Shown here one piece after another: positions 15,815-24,856 of a DNA stretch of 64,000 nt. The position numbers and the translations under genes are program-made. Source of the stretch: Shimia sp040225985. GTDB taxonomy: Bacteria; Pseudomonadota; Alphaproteobacteria; Rhodobacterales; Rhodobacteraceae. Location: contig NZ_JBBPEU010000009.1 of the NCBI RefSeq assembly GCF_040225985.1, forward strand, positions 62,001-126,000. The letters run 5' to 3'. Under the pieces are notes generated by a model that searched no databases, was not told the origin of the DNA, and saw only the letters and a program-made list of their open reading frames with translations. Position 1 is the stretch's first letter. Each line of letters begins with the position of its first letter.

Positions 15815-17752
15815 TTACCTCAAGGCGCCATCGGCGCGCAGCTTCGCGGCCTTTTCCGCGTTGTACCACCAGAAATCAAGCTCTCCCAACGCATAGGGCG
15901 GCAGGGGCTCGGGGTACTCGTACTGGTCGTAGTAGGCAACCCATGTGCTGTCATTGTACCAGACCGGAATCATGAACCTTTCCCAGCGCAGCACGCGGTC
16001 CAGCGCCATCAGGGCGACATCGCGGTCTTCGCGGGTTTCGGTTTCCAGCGAGATATCGATGATCTTATCGACCAGCGGGCTGGCCAGACCGGCGGGGTTG
16101 AACAGCGAAAACGCCGCCTCGGCCGAGCCATAGCGTTGATGCAGGCCGGTGCCGGTGTCGAGGAACGAGACATAATTGTCGAACACGAGGTCATAGTCCC
16201 GATCCCGTTCGCGCAGCGTGTATTGGGCGGGATCGACCTTTTCCATGGTCGCGTCCACGCCCATGCGGCGCAGGTTCTGGATGAACACCTCGATAAAGGC
16301 GCCCAGCGTCCCCGAGGCCGAAGACGGAATCGGGAAGTTTAGTTTCAGGGTCTCGCCCGCCGCATTGCGGCGCATCCCGTCATCCCCAACAGCCCAGCCT
16401 GCTTCGTCCAGAAGGGCCATCGCCGTGCGCAGATTGCGGCGGTCGATTTCACGGCGCGGACTGGATTCATGGGCCATGACGGCCGGTTCGGTCAGAATTT
16501 CCTCGGGCACGAGATCGCCAAGGCTGAGGAACAGTTCACGTTCCTTGCCTTCGGGGATGCCTTTGGCTTCGTGCGGGGCCCCCTGCACAAAGGAATGGCG
16601 CTGTTTGAACAGGCCGTATTGCAGGGATTCGTTGGTCCATTCGAAATTATAAGCCAGCGCGACAGCCTCGCGGATGCGGCGGTCCTGAAGCACCTCTTTG
16701 CCAAGGTTGAACACGATCCCGTTCGGGGTGGGCGGGGTGCCGTTGGGCAGTTCTTCTTTTTTGACCCAGCCTTTTTGAATGCCGGGGAAATCATAGCCGG
16801 TCGCCCATTGCTTGGAATTGCCTTCCGCGCGGAAGGTGTATTCGCCCGCCTTGAACGCCTCGAACGCGGCAGAATCATCGGCGAAATACTCGATCCGGAT
16901 CGTATCGAAATTGTGCCGCCCTTTGTTGATCGGCAGGTGCCAGCCCCAGTAATCGGGGTTGCGTTTATAGACGATGCGCCGGTTCACATCATAGCTGTCG
17001 ACCATGTAGGGTGCAGAGCCGGGCGAGGTTTCCATGCGCGGCTCGTCCAGACGGGCGCCGGTTTCCTCGTACCATTTTTGCGACCAGACTGGCACGCCGC
17101 CCACCTGATCAATCAGGCTGCGCCGCGAAATGCCCTCGGCAAAGGTGAATTTCACGGTGTGGTCATCCAGCGCTTCGGCGCTGAGCACGCGTTTCCTGAC
17201 GGCCTGTGCATAGGACGGCAGACCCTGATCCAGCAAAAGATTATGGCTGAACACGACATCATGCGCGGTTACGGGGGTGCCGTCGGAGAACCGGGCTTCG
17301 GGGCGCATGTGGAAGATTACCCACGTCTTGCCTTCATCATATTCAAGACGTTCGGCCAGAAGACCGTAGGCTTCGCCATAGACATCGGCAGGAAGGCCCG
17401 CGCCACCGGCAGGCGCTTCGCCCAGCAGACTTTCATACATCATCCAGCTATAACGCCCTGCGCGTCCCTTGCGGCTATAGGGGTTCATCGAGTCGAACGT
17501 ACCCGGCGCCCAGAGCGCGATTTCTCCGCCTTTGGGGGCATCGGGGTTCACATAGCTGAAATGGGTAAAATCCTCGGGATAGGTCAGATCCCCGAAATAG
17601 GAATAGCCGTGGCTGCGGATGATGCCGTCATCCTCGGCTCTGGCGGTCTGGGCCGCGGCCATGAGTGCCAGCGCCGCGGCACCGGCGGCCAACCATTTGC
17701 CCAGTCGGGTGAAACCCTGCAACTCAACAGCCTGAACACGGGTGCGGGACAT
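15815..17752 (-). CDS. yejA: Periplasmic peptide-binding protein YejA
   Basis: Cluster C extracellular solute-binding protein that delivers peptides to YejBEF. About 645 residues from the start MSRTRVQAVELQG. The signal peptide has hydrophobic core WLAAGAAALALMAAA and cleavage after ARA. Family motifs include HGYSYFGDLTYPEDFTHF, YVNPDAPKGGEIAL and GTFDSMNPY. The frame is open further upstream from a TTG at 17923, but that part overlaps the neighbouring terminator and lacks signal-peptide character. First gene of the five-gene yej operon. Confidence 0.93.
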   Translation of the reverse strand: MSRTRVQAVELQGFTRLGKWLAAGAAALALMAAAQTARAEDDGIIRSHGYSYFGDLTYPEDFTHFSYVNPDAPKGGEIALWAPGTFDSMNPYSRKGRAGRYSWMMYESLLGEAPAGGAGLPADVYGEAYGLLAERLEYDEGKTWVIFHMRPEARFSDGTPVTAHDVVFSHNLLLDQGLPSYAQAVRKRVLSAEALDDHTVKFTFAEGISRRSLIDQVGGVPVWSQKWYEETGARLDEPRMETSPGSAPYMVDSYDVNRRIVYKRNPDYWGWHLPINKGRHNFDTIRIEYFADDSAAFEAFKAGEYTFRAEGNSKQWATGYDFPGIQKGWVKKEELPNGTPPTPNGIVFNLGKEVLQDRRIREAVALAYNFEWTNESLQYGLFKQRHSFVQGAPHEAKGIPEGKERELFLSLGDLVPEEILTEPAVMAHESSPRREIDRRNLRTAMALLDEAGWAVGDDGMRRNAAGETLKLNFPIPSSASGTLGAFIEVFIQNLRRMGVDATMEKVDPAQYTLRERDRDYDLVFDNYVSFLDTGTGLHQRYGSAEAAFSLFNPAGLASPLVDKIIDISLETETREDRDVALMALDRVLRWERFMIPVWYNDSTWVAYYDQYEYPEPLPPYALGELDFWWYNAEKAAKLRADGALR

Positions 17753-17887
17753 GGCTCCTCCTCTGGTTTCCGGACTTTGCGTCATTCTTCTTGACGCGCA
17801 AGCTAAAGTGCCACCCCACTGGACTTCAAGGCGGGAATGCATAAACAAGACGTGAAATAGCGCGCGAAAGGCAATCCCCAAAAAGAA

Positions 17888-17916
17888 AAAGGCCGCTGCA
17901 CGGGGCAGCGGCCTTT
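17888..17916 (-). terminator. Terminator downstream of the cytochrome c gene
   Basis: AAAGGCCGCTGC (17888-17899) pairs with GCAGCGGCCTTT (17905-17916). On the minus strand a T-rich tail follows. It lies 23 bp after the cytochrome stop. Confidence 0.88.
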
Positions 17917-17938
17917 GAAACAAGCGCGATATTGCGGC

Positions 17939-18463
17939 TTATTGGATCGTCTCGAGATACGCGATCAGGTTCGCACGGTCGACGGGCTTTTTCATGCCCG
18001 AGAAGGACATTTTGGTGCCCGGTGCGAATTTCTTGGGGTTCTCGATAAAGGCGTCGAGGTTTTCCGGCGACCAGGTGTCGGCCACGGCAACCAGATTGCC
18101 CGAGTAGCCAAAGCCGTCAACCGAGCCAACCGCGCGGTTCACGACACCGAACAGGTGCGGGCCGGTGGCGTTGGCGCCATCTTCCAGCTTGTGGCAGGCT
18201 TTACATTTGCTGAACGCCTTGGCGCCCTTGGCAACATCTGCCGCAGCCAGCAATTCTTCGAGGGTCGGACCGGTTTCTTCTTCGGCAGCTCCGGCGTCGT
18301 CACCACCTTCGACTTCGATCACATATGCCTGTTCGGCGTGATCGCCGTGGCCTTTGCCACCGACGTGGTACAGGGATTCAGCAACCCATGCGCCCAGCAA
18401 AAGGATCAAAAGTGACCCGCACAGTGCGCCGAGGGTCTTGGTCATTGTCATCGTGTCAAACAT
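17939..18463 (-). CDS. cycM: Membrane-anchored cytochrome c (CycM/cytochrome c-y type)
   Basis: Electron carrier between the bc1 complex and terminal oxidases, tethered to the inner membrane. 174 residues: uncleaved N-terminal anchor at 9-30 (LGALCGSLLILLLGAWVA), an acidic and Ala-rich linker to about 75, then a class I cytochrome c with CKACH at 87-91, GPHLFGVVNR and the axial Met in GTKMSFSGM. It likely serves the cbb3 or aa3 oxidase. Followed by a strong terminator. Confidence 0.93.
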   Translation of the reverse strand: MFDTMTMTKTLGALCGSLLILLLGAWVAESLYHVGGKGHGDHAEQAYVIEVEGGDDAGAAEEETGPTLEELLAAADVAKGAKAFSKCKACHKLEDGANATGPHLFGVVNRAVGSVDGFGYSGNLVAVADTWSPENLDAFIENPKKFAPGTKMSFSGMKKPVDRANLIAYLETIQ

Positions 18464-18580
18464 GCTACGTTTCCATCTCGTGGCGTTTGCGGGGTATCTA
18501 TCCGCTTCCTCTTACCAAAGGCAAGGTATAGTTACCGCGACGAAACGCCCAACTTGGCGCAAAAGACGGAAAAGCAACAG

Positions 18581-19420
18581 ATGACCAAACGCATCGCATT
18601 TCAGGGAGAGCCGGGTGCCTATTCCCACCAGGCCTGTCACGAGGCCCGCCCCGACATGGAGGCCCTGCCCTGCCATACGTTTGAAGAGGTGATCGCCGCC
18701 GTGCGGTCGGGTGAGGCCGAGCTTGCCATGTTGCCGATTGAAAACTCGACCTATGGCCGCGTGGCGGATATCCACCGCCTTTTGCCGGAAAGCGGGCTGC
18801 ACATCGTGGATGAGGCCTTTGTGCGCGTCCGGATCAGCCTGATGGCACAGCCCGGCGCAACGCTGGACGAGATCGACACCGTGCGCGCGCATCTGGTATT
18901 GCTGCCGCAATCGGCCAACTTTCTGAAGATGCACGGGATTCACGGCATTGCCGCCGCCGACAGCGCCGGTGCGGCGCGCGAACTGGCCGAAAGCGGGGCC
19001 CTCAACGAAGGTGTTCTGGCCTCGGAACTGGCGGCCGAGATTTACGGGCTGGACGTGCTGGCCTCGGATATCGAGGACCACGGCCACAACACCACCCGCT
19101 TTGTCATCATGTCGCGCGAACCGGACTACAGCCGTCGTGGCGATATCGAGATGATGACGACCTTCGTGTTCGAGGTACGCAACATTCCGGCCGCGCTTTA
19201 CAAAGGTATGGGCGGTTTTGCCACCAACGGCGTCAACATGACCAAGCTGGAAAGCTATATGGTGGACGGGTCGTTCACGGCCACGCGGTTCTATGCCGAT
19301 ATCGAAGGCCACCCCGACGACGCGCCGGTCCGCCGTGCGCTGGAGGAGCTGGACTATTTCACCAACTCTTTGAATATTCTCGGAGTTTATCCGGCGGCCA
19401 AACCGCGTCACCTCGACTGA
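18581..19420 (+). CDS. pheA: Prephenate dehydratase
   Basis: Converts prephenate to phenylpyruvate in phenylalanine synthesis. 279 residues, monofunctional (no chorismate mutase domain). N-terminal RIAFQGEPGAYSHQAC, catalytic-domain LPIENSTYGRVADIHRLL, and DHGHNTTRFVIMSR with the conserved TRF. The C-terminal ACT domain (MTTFVFEVRNIPAALYKGM through LESYMVDGSFTATRFYAD) binds phenylalanine for feedback inhibition. A separate chorismate mutase gene is present at 47200. Start ATG 18581; an upstream in-frame start at 18554 is less likely. Confidence 0.96.
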   Translation: MTKRIAFQGEPGAYSHQACHEARPDMEALPCHTFEEVIAAVRSGEAELAMLPIENSTYGRVADIHRLLPESGLHIVDEAFVRVRISLMAQPGATLDEIDTVRAHLVLLPQSANFLKMHGIHGIAAADSAGAARELAESGALNEGVLASELAAEIYGLDVLASDIEDHGHNTTRFVIMSREPDYSRRGDIEMMTTFVFEVRNIPAALYKGMGGFATNGVNMTKLESYMVDGSFTATRFYADIEGHPDDAPVRRALEELDYFTNSLNILGVYPAAKPRHLD

Positions 19421-19445
19421 CGCAGGACCATAGCCTCAGGCCGTT

Positions 19446-19913
19446 TCAGGCCATCTTGGAATAACGGTCTTCGAGGTCTTCGGCATAGGCCAGCATACGC
19501 TTGTCCAGTTTCTTGGTGATGTTGCCCATGGCCAGTTTGGCCGATTGCAGCAACAGCCGCGCGGTCAACGTCTTGGGTTTCATCGTCGACCGCAGGATCA
19601 GGCGCGTGCGGGTCCGTGACAGAGCGACAAGTTCAATCTCAACCCGCGAATCAAGCCCCTGCATGGTGCTGCTCAGCGCGACCTGATTGGGACGGTCGAA
19701 TTCAACAACCTCGAGTGTCATCTCGCGGGTTTTGCCGCGCAGATCAAAGCGGATGTCCCAACTGGCCCCCACCCCGGGTACTTTGAGCGCATCGGTGCGC
19801 GACACCTCGGCGCCGCGTCGCATCGCCGAGCGTTCATGCCGTGCAAAATCGGTCACGAGTTCGAACGCCTGCGCGATCGGGACGTCCATGTCTGCCTTCG
19901 AAGAAATTTCCAT
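19446..19913 (-). CDS. SRPBCC-fold (START-like) protein
   Basis: 155 residues with the polyketide-cyclase/START-like layout: MEISSKADMDVPIAQAFELVTDF at the N-terminus, GASWDIRFDLRGKTREM in the sheet, and a long C-terminal helix KLAMGNITKKLDKRMLAYAEDL. Ligand unknown. Convergent with pheA. Confidence 0.82.
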   Translation of the reverse strand: MEISSKADMDVPIAQAFELVTDFARHERSAMRRGAEVSRTDALKVPGVGASWDIRFDLRGKTREMTLEVVEFDRPNQVALSSTMQGLDSRVEIELVALSRTRTRLILRSTMKPKTLTARLLLQSAKLAMGNITKKLDKRMLAYAEDLEDRYSKMA

Positions 19914-19948
19914 AGCACTGCTCTTGTGATGTTTTTGTCAGTTTTGCG

Positions 19949-20929
19949 TTAATCCAACCGATCCGCAAGCCAGTTGCGCAGCAGGAAATGCGCAATGGCC
20001 CCTTTTCGGGCGGGTTTCAGTACGGGATGTAGCCCGGCAAAGGCCTGCATCATCTCTTCGCGGCTGATCCACATCGCATGTTCAAGCTCGTTCGGGTCCA
20101 GCGTGATCTCTTCTGTCAGAGCTTCACCCCGGCACCCAAACATTAGCGAGGACGGAAAGGCCCAAGGCTGGCTGGCGAGATAGCAAACCTCTCCGACCTT
20201 GATGCCCGATTCCTCGGCCACCTCACGCCTCACCGCAGCCTCGAGTGTTTCGCCAGGTTCGACGAACCCTGCGAGCAGCGAATACATGCCCTCGGGCCAG
20301 CCGGGGCTGCGCCCCATCAAAACTTTGTTACCGTGGGTAATCAGCATGATCACCACGGGGTCGGTGCGCGGGAAATGGTGACCGCCGCAACTGGGACAAT
20401 CCCGCTGCCATCCGGCCATCGCCATAACACTTGGCGCGCCGCACAGCGCACAAAACATGTGCGACCGGTGCCAGCCGAACACGGCCTTGGCCGTGGCCGC
20501 CAGTTCTGCGTCGCGCGCGTCCAGACGGGTCATCAGCCCGCGCAGTTCGGCAAAGACCTGTCCGTCCGGCAAGAGCGGGTGCTGCTGTTCGCTGCGGTCA
20601 AGAAAGCTGTTGAAACTTGCGTCATCCAGATCCGGGGGCGTCCACCCCGAGAGATCGAAGGCGAAGCAATGGCCACCATTGTCTCCACTGTCTTCACGCC
20701 CGAGATAGACGGGGTTCGGGTTTGCCTCGGCCAGAACGGGATGATCCATCGGCAGCCGGACCAGATGGTCAAGCGCCTCGCCACCGACAAGCGGTTTGCC
20801 CCGCCACAAAAGGATCGCTGTCGTTTCGGCCTGTTCCCGTGCCGCATTGAGGGCCGCCTCGTCGCCCCGGATATGGGCAAACCGGTCCAGTCCGGACCCG
20901 CCAAATGTCACTGTCTCCGCGTGTTTCAT
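19949..20929 (-). CDS. nudC: NAD+ diphosphatase / NADH pyrophosphatase NudC
   Basis: Nudix hydrolase that splits NAD(H) into NMN(H) and AMP; in E. coli it also decaps NAD-capped RNA. 326 residues: N-terminal NUDIX-like domain, four-cysteine zinc ribbon (CALC and CPSC pairs), then Nudix box GFVEPGETLEAAVRREVAEE and the NudC signature SQPWAFPSSLM. I chose the start MKHAETVTFGG (20929) over an upstream frame start. Its upstream region is shared with the divergent nucleotidase gene. Confidence 0.94.
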   Translation of the reverse strand: MKHAETVTFGGSGLDRFAHIRGDEAALNAAREQAETTAILLWRGKPLVGGEALDHLVRLPMDHPVLAEANPNPVYLGREDSGDNGGHCFAFDLSGWTPPDLDDASFNSFLDRSEQQHPLLPDGQVFAELRGLMTRLDARDAELAATAKAVFGWHRSHMFCALCGAPSVMAMAGWQRDCPSCGGHHFPRTDPVVIMLITHGNKVLMGRSPGWPEGMYSLLAGFVEPGETLEAAVRREVAEESGIKVGEVCYLASQPWAFPSSLMFGCRGEALTEEITLDPNELEHAMWISREEMMQAFAGLHPVLKPARKGAIAHFLLRNWLADRLD

Positions 20930-21125
20930 ATACGCCTCCTGCTTGACCCCGCTTGCCATGTGTTGGGCAGGCGGGCAATGGAAAGCTGTCTTTGCGCCTC
21001 AGAAAACGGGTTGGTGATGGACACGGTGGGACAATTCACCTCTTGTGCAAGGGGCCTGCTGATGATTCCCTAGAGACACAGGTTGGTCGTACCAAATTGT
21101 TTTCTTTCCACTATTTCATGCACAC

Positions 21126-22997
21126 ATGGCCATGACATCTGATTTGACCCTTTCGCCTGATGACATCGTGCTGACCGTGCTCGCGACCAGCGACGTGCAT
21201 GCGAACCTCTTGTCCTACGACTATTACGCGGACCAGCCGAGCGAACGCCCTGCGCTCAGCCGCCTTGCCAGCCTGATCGCGCGGGAACGTGCCTTGAGTG
21301 CCAATACCCTGCTTCTGGACAACGGAGATTTTCTTCAGGGGACGCCGCTGTCTGATCTTTTCGTGGATCTGACCCCGCCCGAGACATTGGAAAACCCCGT
21401 GATCACGGCCATGAACCACCTTGGCTATGATGCGGCAGCCTTGGGCAACCATGAATTCAACCTGTCCTTGGCAGACCTGAAGGCGACGCTGGCGCGGGCG
21501 AGGTTTCCCAAACTCTGCGCCAACCTGATAGCCACAGACCCCAGTGCCGAACTCACCAAGGACATCTGGCTACCTGACACAGTGCTTGAGCGCAGCGTTA
21601 CCGATGGCAGCGGGCGGTCGCACACACTCAGGATCGGCCTGTTCGGGGTCATGCCGCCGCAGGTGCTGAGCTGGGATCGTTCGCGAATCGGTGAAAAGAT
21701 TCGGGCCGAGGACATTCTTGTGGGCGCGCGCCGGTCTGTGGATCGCCTGAGGGCGCAGGGCGTCGATCTGATCATCGCGCTGGCCCACACCGGGCTGAGC
21801 GCAGGCCCCCATGTCGCGGGCATGGAACATGCTGCGGCAGCGGTGGCTGCCCTTGACGGGGTCGACGTGGTGGTGGCCGGACATTCGCATCTTGCCTTTC
21901 CCGGTAGCGGCCAACCCGACGACGCGGCGTTTGACCACGAGAACGCCCGCATTCACGGCACGTCGACGCTCATGCCCGGACCAGGGGGGCGATCTCTGGC
22001 CAAGTTCACGCTGGTGCTGTCGCCCTGCGATGCGGGGTTCCGGCTTGGCGCGGCCAAGGCCGAGCTGGCAAGCGGCGCCCCGGCGCTGGTAGCGGAAGAC
22101 CCGGATTTCGTCCGTCTTCTGCAACCCGCACATGACTGGCTAATCAGTGAAATCCGCAAACCGGTCGGGCATACCGACCGTCCCCTACACAGTTATTTCG
22201 GCCTCTTGCCGGGCAATCTGTGCCTTCAGGTCATTGCCGATGCGCAGGCCCGCTATGTTCACCAGAAACTGCGGGGCACCCCCTACGCCGACCTGCCCCT
22301 ATTGTCGGCCAGCGCCCCCCAGAAATGCGGCGGTCGAGGCGGGCCAACCCACTATACCGACGTGCCTGCGGGTCCGATTGCCCTGAGCCACATTACGGAT
22401 ATCCAGTATTTCCCGAACGAAATCTGTGCTTTGCGCATGACGGGCGCCGAACTTGCCGACTGGTTGGAAATGGCGGCGAGCATCTATCGACAGGCCTTGC
22501 CCGGTCGGGGCGACCAGCCCTTGGTCGATATTTCATTTCCGCCCTACAACAGCGACACAATCTTTGGCCTGACCTATCAGATCGACCTGTCCCAGCCGGC
22601 CCGCTATGGCACGGATGGCGGCTTGCGCAGTCCGGCCACGCGCCGCGTGCAAAACATCTGCCATAAAGGCGCCCCTATCGACCCCGCCCAGGACTTCGTG
22701 GTGGCCGTGAACAACTATCGTGCGGGCGGCGGCGGATATGTCCCGCATGTCGCGCCGGACCGAATCATTTTCGAGGACACAACCAAGGTGCGCGACTTGA
22801 TCATCACCCATTTGCAGGCGATTGACGGACAGGTCGGCGCGGCGCGGACCCCGTGGCAATTCACACCCGTTCCCGGCGCCGCAGCCACGTTTGCAACCAC
22901 CCCCGCAGCGGTTTCGCACCTGTCGGACTCACGCCGCCTGTCGCAGATCGGCGCAACGCCGGACGGGTTTCTGCTGTGCCGTTATGATTTGACCTGA
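21126..22997 (+). CDS. 5'-nucleotidase / 2',3'-cyclic phosphodiesterase (CpdB/UshA family)
   Basis: 623 residues. N-terminal calcineurin-like metallophosphatase domain (ATSDVHANL, LLLDNGDFLQGTPLSD, AALGNHEFN, ALAHTG, VVAGHSH) and C-terminal 5'-nucleotidase domain with ICALRMTGAELADWLEMAA, YNSDTIFGLTYQIDLS and AVNNYRAGGGGY. In this family the enzyme is normally periplasmic, but no signal peptide is visible (MAMTSDLTLSPDDIVLTVLA). Either it is cytosolic or the start is misplaced, although no better upstream start was seen. It hydrolyses nucleoside monophosphates or cyclic 2',3'-nucleotides. Confidence 0.88.
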   Translation: MAMTSDLTLSPDDIVLTVLATSDVHANLLSYDYYADQPSERPALSRLASLIARERALSANTLLLDNGDFLQGTPLSDLFVDLTPPETLENPVITAMNHLGYDAAALGNHEFNLSLADLKATLARARFPKLCANLIATDPSAELTKDIWLPDTVLERSVTDGSGRSHTLRIGLFGVMPPQVLSWDRSRIGEKIRAEDILVGARRSVDRLRAQGVDLIIALAHTGLSAGPHVAGMEHAAAAVAALDGVDVVVAGHSHLAFPGSGQPDDAAFDHENARIHGTSTLMPGPGGRSLAKFTLVLSPCDAGFRLGAAKAELASGAPALVAEDPDFVRLLQPAHDWLISEIRKPVGHTDRPLHSYFGLLPGNLCLQVIADAQARYVHQKLRGTPYADLPLLSASAPQKCGGRGGPTHYTDVPAGPIALSHITDIQYFPNEICALRMTGAELADWLEMAASIYRQALPGRGDQPLVDISFPPYNSDTIFGLTYQIDLSQPARYGTDGGLRSPATRRVQNICHKGAPIDPAQDFVVAVNNYRAGGGGYVPHVAPDRIIFEDTTKVRDLIITHLQAIDGQVGAARTPWQFTPVPGAAATFATTPAAVSHLSDSRRLSQIGATPDGFLLCRYDLT

Positions 22998-23040
22998 TCT
23001 CGACATCTTGCATCACCCGCCCCAAACGCCTATATCCCGC

Positions 23041-23139
23041 ATCGAGAGGTTGGCGCGGGCAAGCGCCTCGCCAACCTGGTCAGGACCGGAAGGTAGCAGC
23101 CACAACGAGCCCCGCTTGGGTCGATGTCCAACCTCTCAC
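23041..23139 (+). ncRNA. ffs: Signal recognition particle RNA (4.5S/SRP RNA)
   Basis: The conserved SRP domain reads GGTCAGGACCGGAAGGTAGC at about 23080-23099, with the GGAA tetraloop and the asymmetric-loop AGCAGCC-like strand that bind Ffh. The terminal helix is closed by GAGAGGTTGG (23043-23052) pairing with CCAACCTCTC (23128-23137). Length near 100 nt, as usual for bacterial small SRP RNA. Its partner ffh is 21 kb away. No clear terminator follows. Confidence 0.94.
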
Positions 23140-23161
23140 CCACAAAGTACCCGGAGGATAC

Positions 23162-23200
23162 ATGGAGAATGTAGCACCCTTCCGGGCCGTAGCTGCCTGA
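23162..23200 (+). CDS. Possible 12-residue mini-ORF after SRP RNA
   Basis: ATG 23162 is preceded at ideal spacing by CGGAGGATAC (GGAGG core) and encodes MENVAPFRAVAA then stop. It lies 22 bp after the SRP RNA end and before rsgA. A second 12-codon frame (MNLHCATLGLRN) runs 23220-23258. Translation is unproven; it could be a leader peptide or chance. Confidence 0.25.
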   Translation: MENVAPFRAVAA

Positions 23201-23285
23201 AACAGGACGCTTCTGCCCGATGAACCTGCACTGCGCGACCCTTGGTTTGCGCAACTGATTGATTCATTCTCGGGACTTCAAAACA

Positions 23286-24320
23286 ATGACCCAATATTCA
23301 CTGCCTGACCTTGGCTGGTCGGCATACTTCCGTGCGCAGGTTTCGCCAGACGATGCCGCGCGCGCCGTGCGCATCACCTCGGTGGCGCGTGACCGCCTGT
23401 TCGTGTCAGGACCGGACGGCAACCTGACCCTGTTGCCACCCCCCAAGACATCTACCGCGGCCTTTGCCGTGGGCGACTGGGGGATCATGACCGCGGATCA
23501 ACAGCGGCTTGAAAGGGTGCTTGAGCGCCAGACCACGCTCAGCCGTCGCGCCGCCGGCACATCGGCCGAAACCCAGTTGATCGCGGCCAATGTCGATACG
23601 CTCGGGATCGTGACCTCGTGCAATGCCGACTTCAACCAGGCGCGACTGGAACGGTATCTGGCGCTGGCATCCGGGGCCGGGTGCCTGCCGCTGGTGATCC
23701 TGACCAAGGCCGATCTTTGCGAGAACGCGCGCGAATACGTGCGGCAGGCCGAACGCCTGTCACCGCTGGTGACCGCACTGGCCCTCAATGCGCAGGCACC
23801 GGATGATGTCGCGCGGCTTGCGCCTTGGTGCCGCAATGGTCAGACCCTTGCGTTGGTGGGCAGTTCCGGCGTCGGCAAGTCGACGATCTCTAATGGCCTG
23901 ACCCAAGCGCATCTTGCAACGCAGGGCATTCGCGAGGATGACGCCAAGGGCCGCCATACCACCACCGCGCGCGGCCTGTTTCGCACGGTGCATGGCGGGT
24001 GGCTGATCGATACGCCCGGCATGCGTGCCCTTCGGCTGGCCGGGACCGCTGACGGGATCGACGCGGTATTCGACGATATCGCGCAACTGGCACGAAACTG
24101 CCGGTTTTCAGACTGTCAGCATGACTCCGAGCCGGGATGCGCGGTGCAAGAGGCGATTGCGCAGGGCACCCTGTCGCCCGACCGTCTTGTGCGCTGGAAC
24201 AAACTGTTGCGCGAAGACGCCCATAACAGCGCCGCGCTGCACGAGGCCCGCGCGAAGGACAAAGCGTTTGGCAAGATGGTCCGCTCGGTGATGCAGGAAA
24301 AACGCCGGCGAAACCGCTGA
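23286..24320 (+). CDS. rsgA: Small-subunit ribosome biogenesis GTPase RsgA
   Basis: Circularly permuted GTPase that checks late 30S assembly. 344 residues: N-terminal OB-fold (LGWSAYFRAQVSPDD), permuted G motifs in order G4 (LTKADL), G1 (GSSGVGKSTISNGL) and G3 (DTPGMR), then a C-terminal zinc finger NCRFSDCQHDSEPGC. I chose ATG 23286 (MTQYSLPDLGW) over a TTG at 23259. It follows the SRP RNA region. Confidence 0.94.
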   Translation: MTQYSLPDLGWSAYFRAQVSPDDAARAVRITSVARDRLFVSGPDGNLTLLPPPKTSTAAFAVGDWGIMTADQQRLERVLERQTTLSRRAAGTSAETQLIAANVDTLGIVTSCNADFNQARLERYLALASGAGCLPLVILTKADLCENAREYVRQAERLSPLVTALALNAQAPDDVARLAPWCRNGQTLALVGSSGVGKSTISNGLTQAHLATQGIREDDAKGRHTTTARGLFRTVHGGWLIDTPGMRALRLAGTADGIDAVFDDIAQLARNCRFSDCQHDSEPGCAVQEAIAQGTLSPDRLVRWNKLLREDAHNSAALHEARAKDKAFGKMVRSVMQEKRRRNR

Positions 24321-24355
24321 TCCGGCGGGGCGCGGCAGAGGTCGCGCCCCTGTCA

Positions 24356-24856
24356 TCAAAGGCCGGTTCGGATCGCGCCAGACAATCCGGCCCAGCTCAT
24401 CTGGGCGTCGGTTTCCACCGCACAGGGGCGCACCGCGCGCAGACGATGCAGGGCCACGTCGACCTCTTCCCCCATCTCGACCAGAAGCCGCAACAGCGCC
24501 ATGCCCGAGCGCCCACATCCGCCATAACAATGCACAAGCACACGCCCCCCCGCCGACAACACGGCGCGGGCACGGCCGCTGGCCTCGGGCCATTGGGCCA
24601 GTGTTGCGCCTTGCGGGGCCCCGAAATCGCGGATCGGCAAATGCACCCACCCGATGCCGTGCTTTTCAAGATCCGGCCCGAACCGGGCCGCGCCGATCCT
24701 GTCGAGTTCACATTGTTCGGTCATGGTGAGAACCAGACGCGGGGCCCATGCCACGACCGAAGCCATATCGGCAGGATAATCGCCAAAGCGCCCGGGCGCG
24801 GGGCAGATGCCCAGATCGCCGGCGCCGGCACTCAGACTGGAAATTCCGAAACTCAT
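24356..24856 (-). CDS. Dual-specificity/tyrosine phosphatase-like protein
   Basis: 166 residues. The phosphatase loop is HCYGGCGRSG with C110 nucleophile and R116 (Cx5R). The upstream HLPIRDFGAP contains the general-acid Asp typical of cyclin-dependent-kinase inhibitor 3-like phosphatases. It overlaps the metallopeptidase gene upstream by 4 bp, so the pair is an operon. Substrate unknown. Confidence 0.85.
   Translation of the reverse strand: MSFGISSLSAGAGDLGICPAPGRFGDYPADMASVVAWAPRLVLTMTEQCELDRIGAARFGPDLEKHGIGWVHLPIRDFGAPQGATLAQWPEASGRARAVLSAGGRVLVHCYGGCGRSGMALLRLLVEMGEEVDVALHRLRAVRPCAVETDAQMSWAGLSGAIRTGL

Noticed and set aside
23140..23260. tRNA gene next to the SRP RNA
   Set aside because: The sequence lacks a T-psi-C arm (GGTTCGA type) and cloverleaf pairing.
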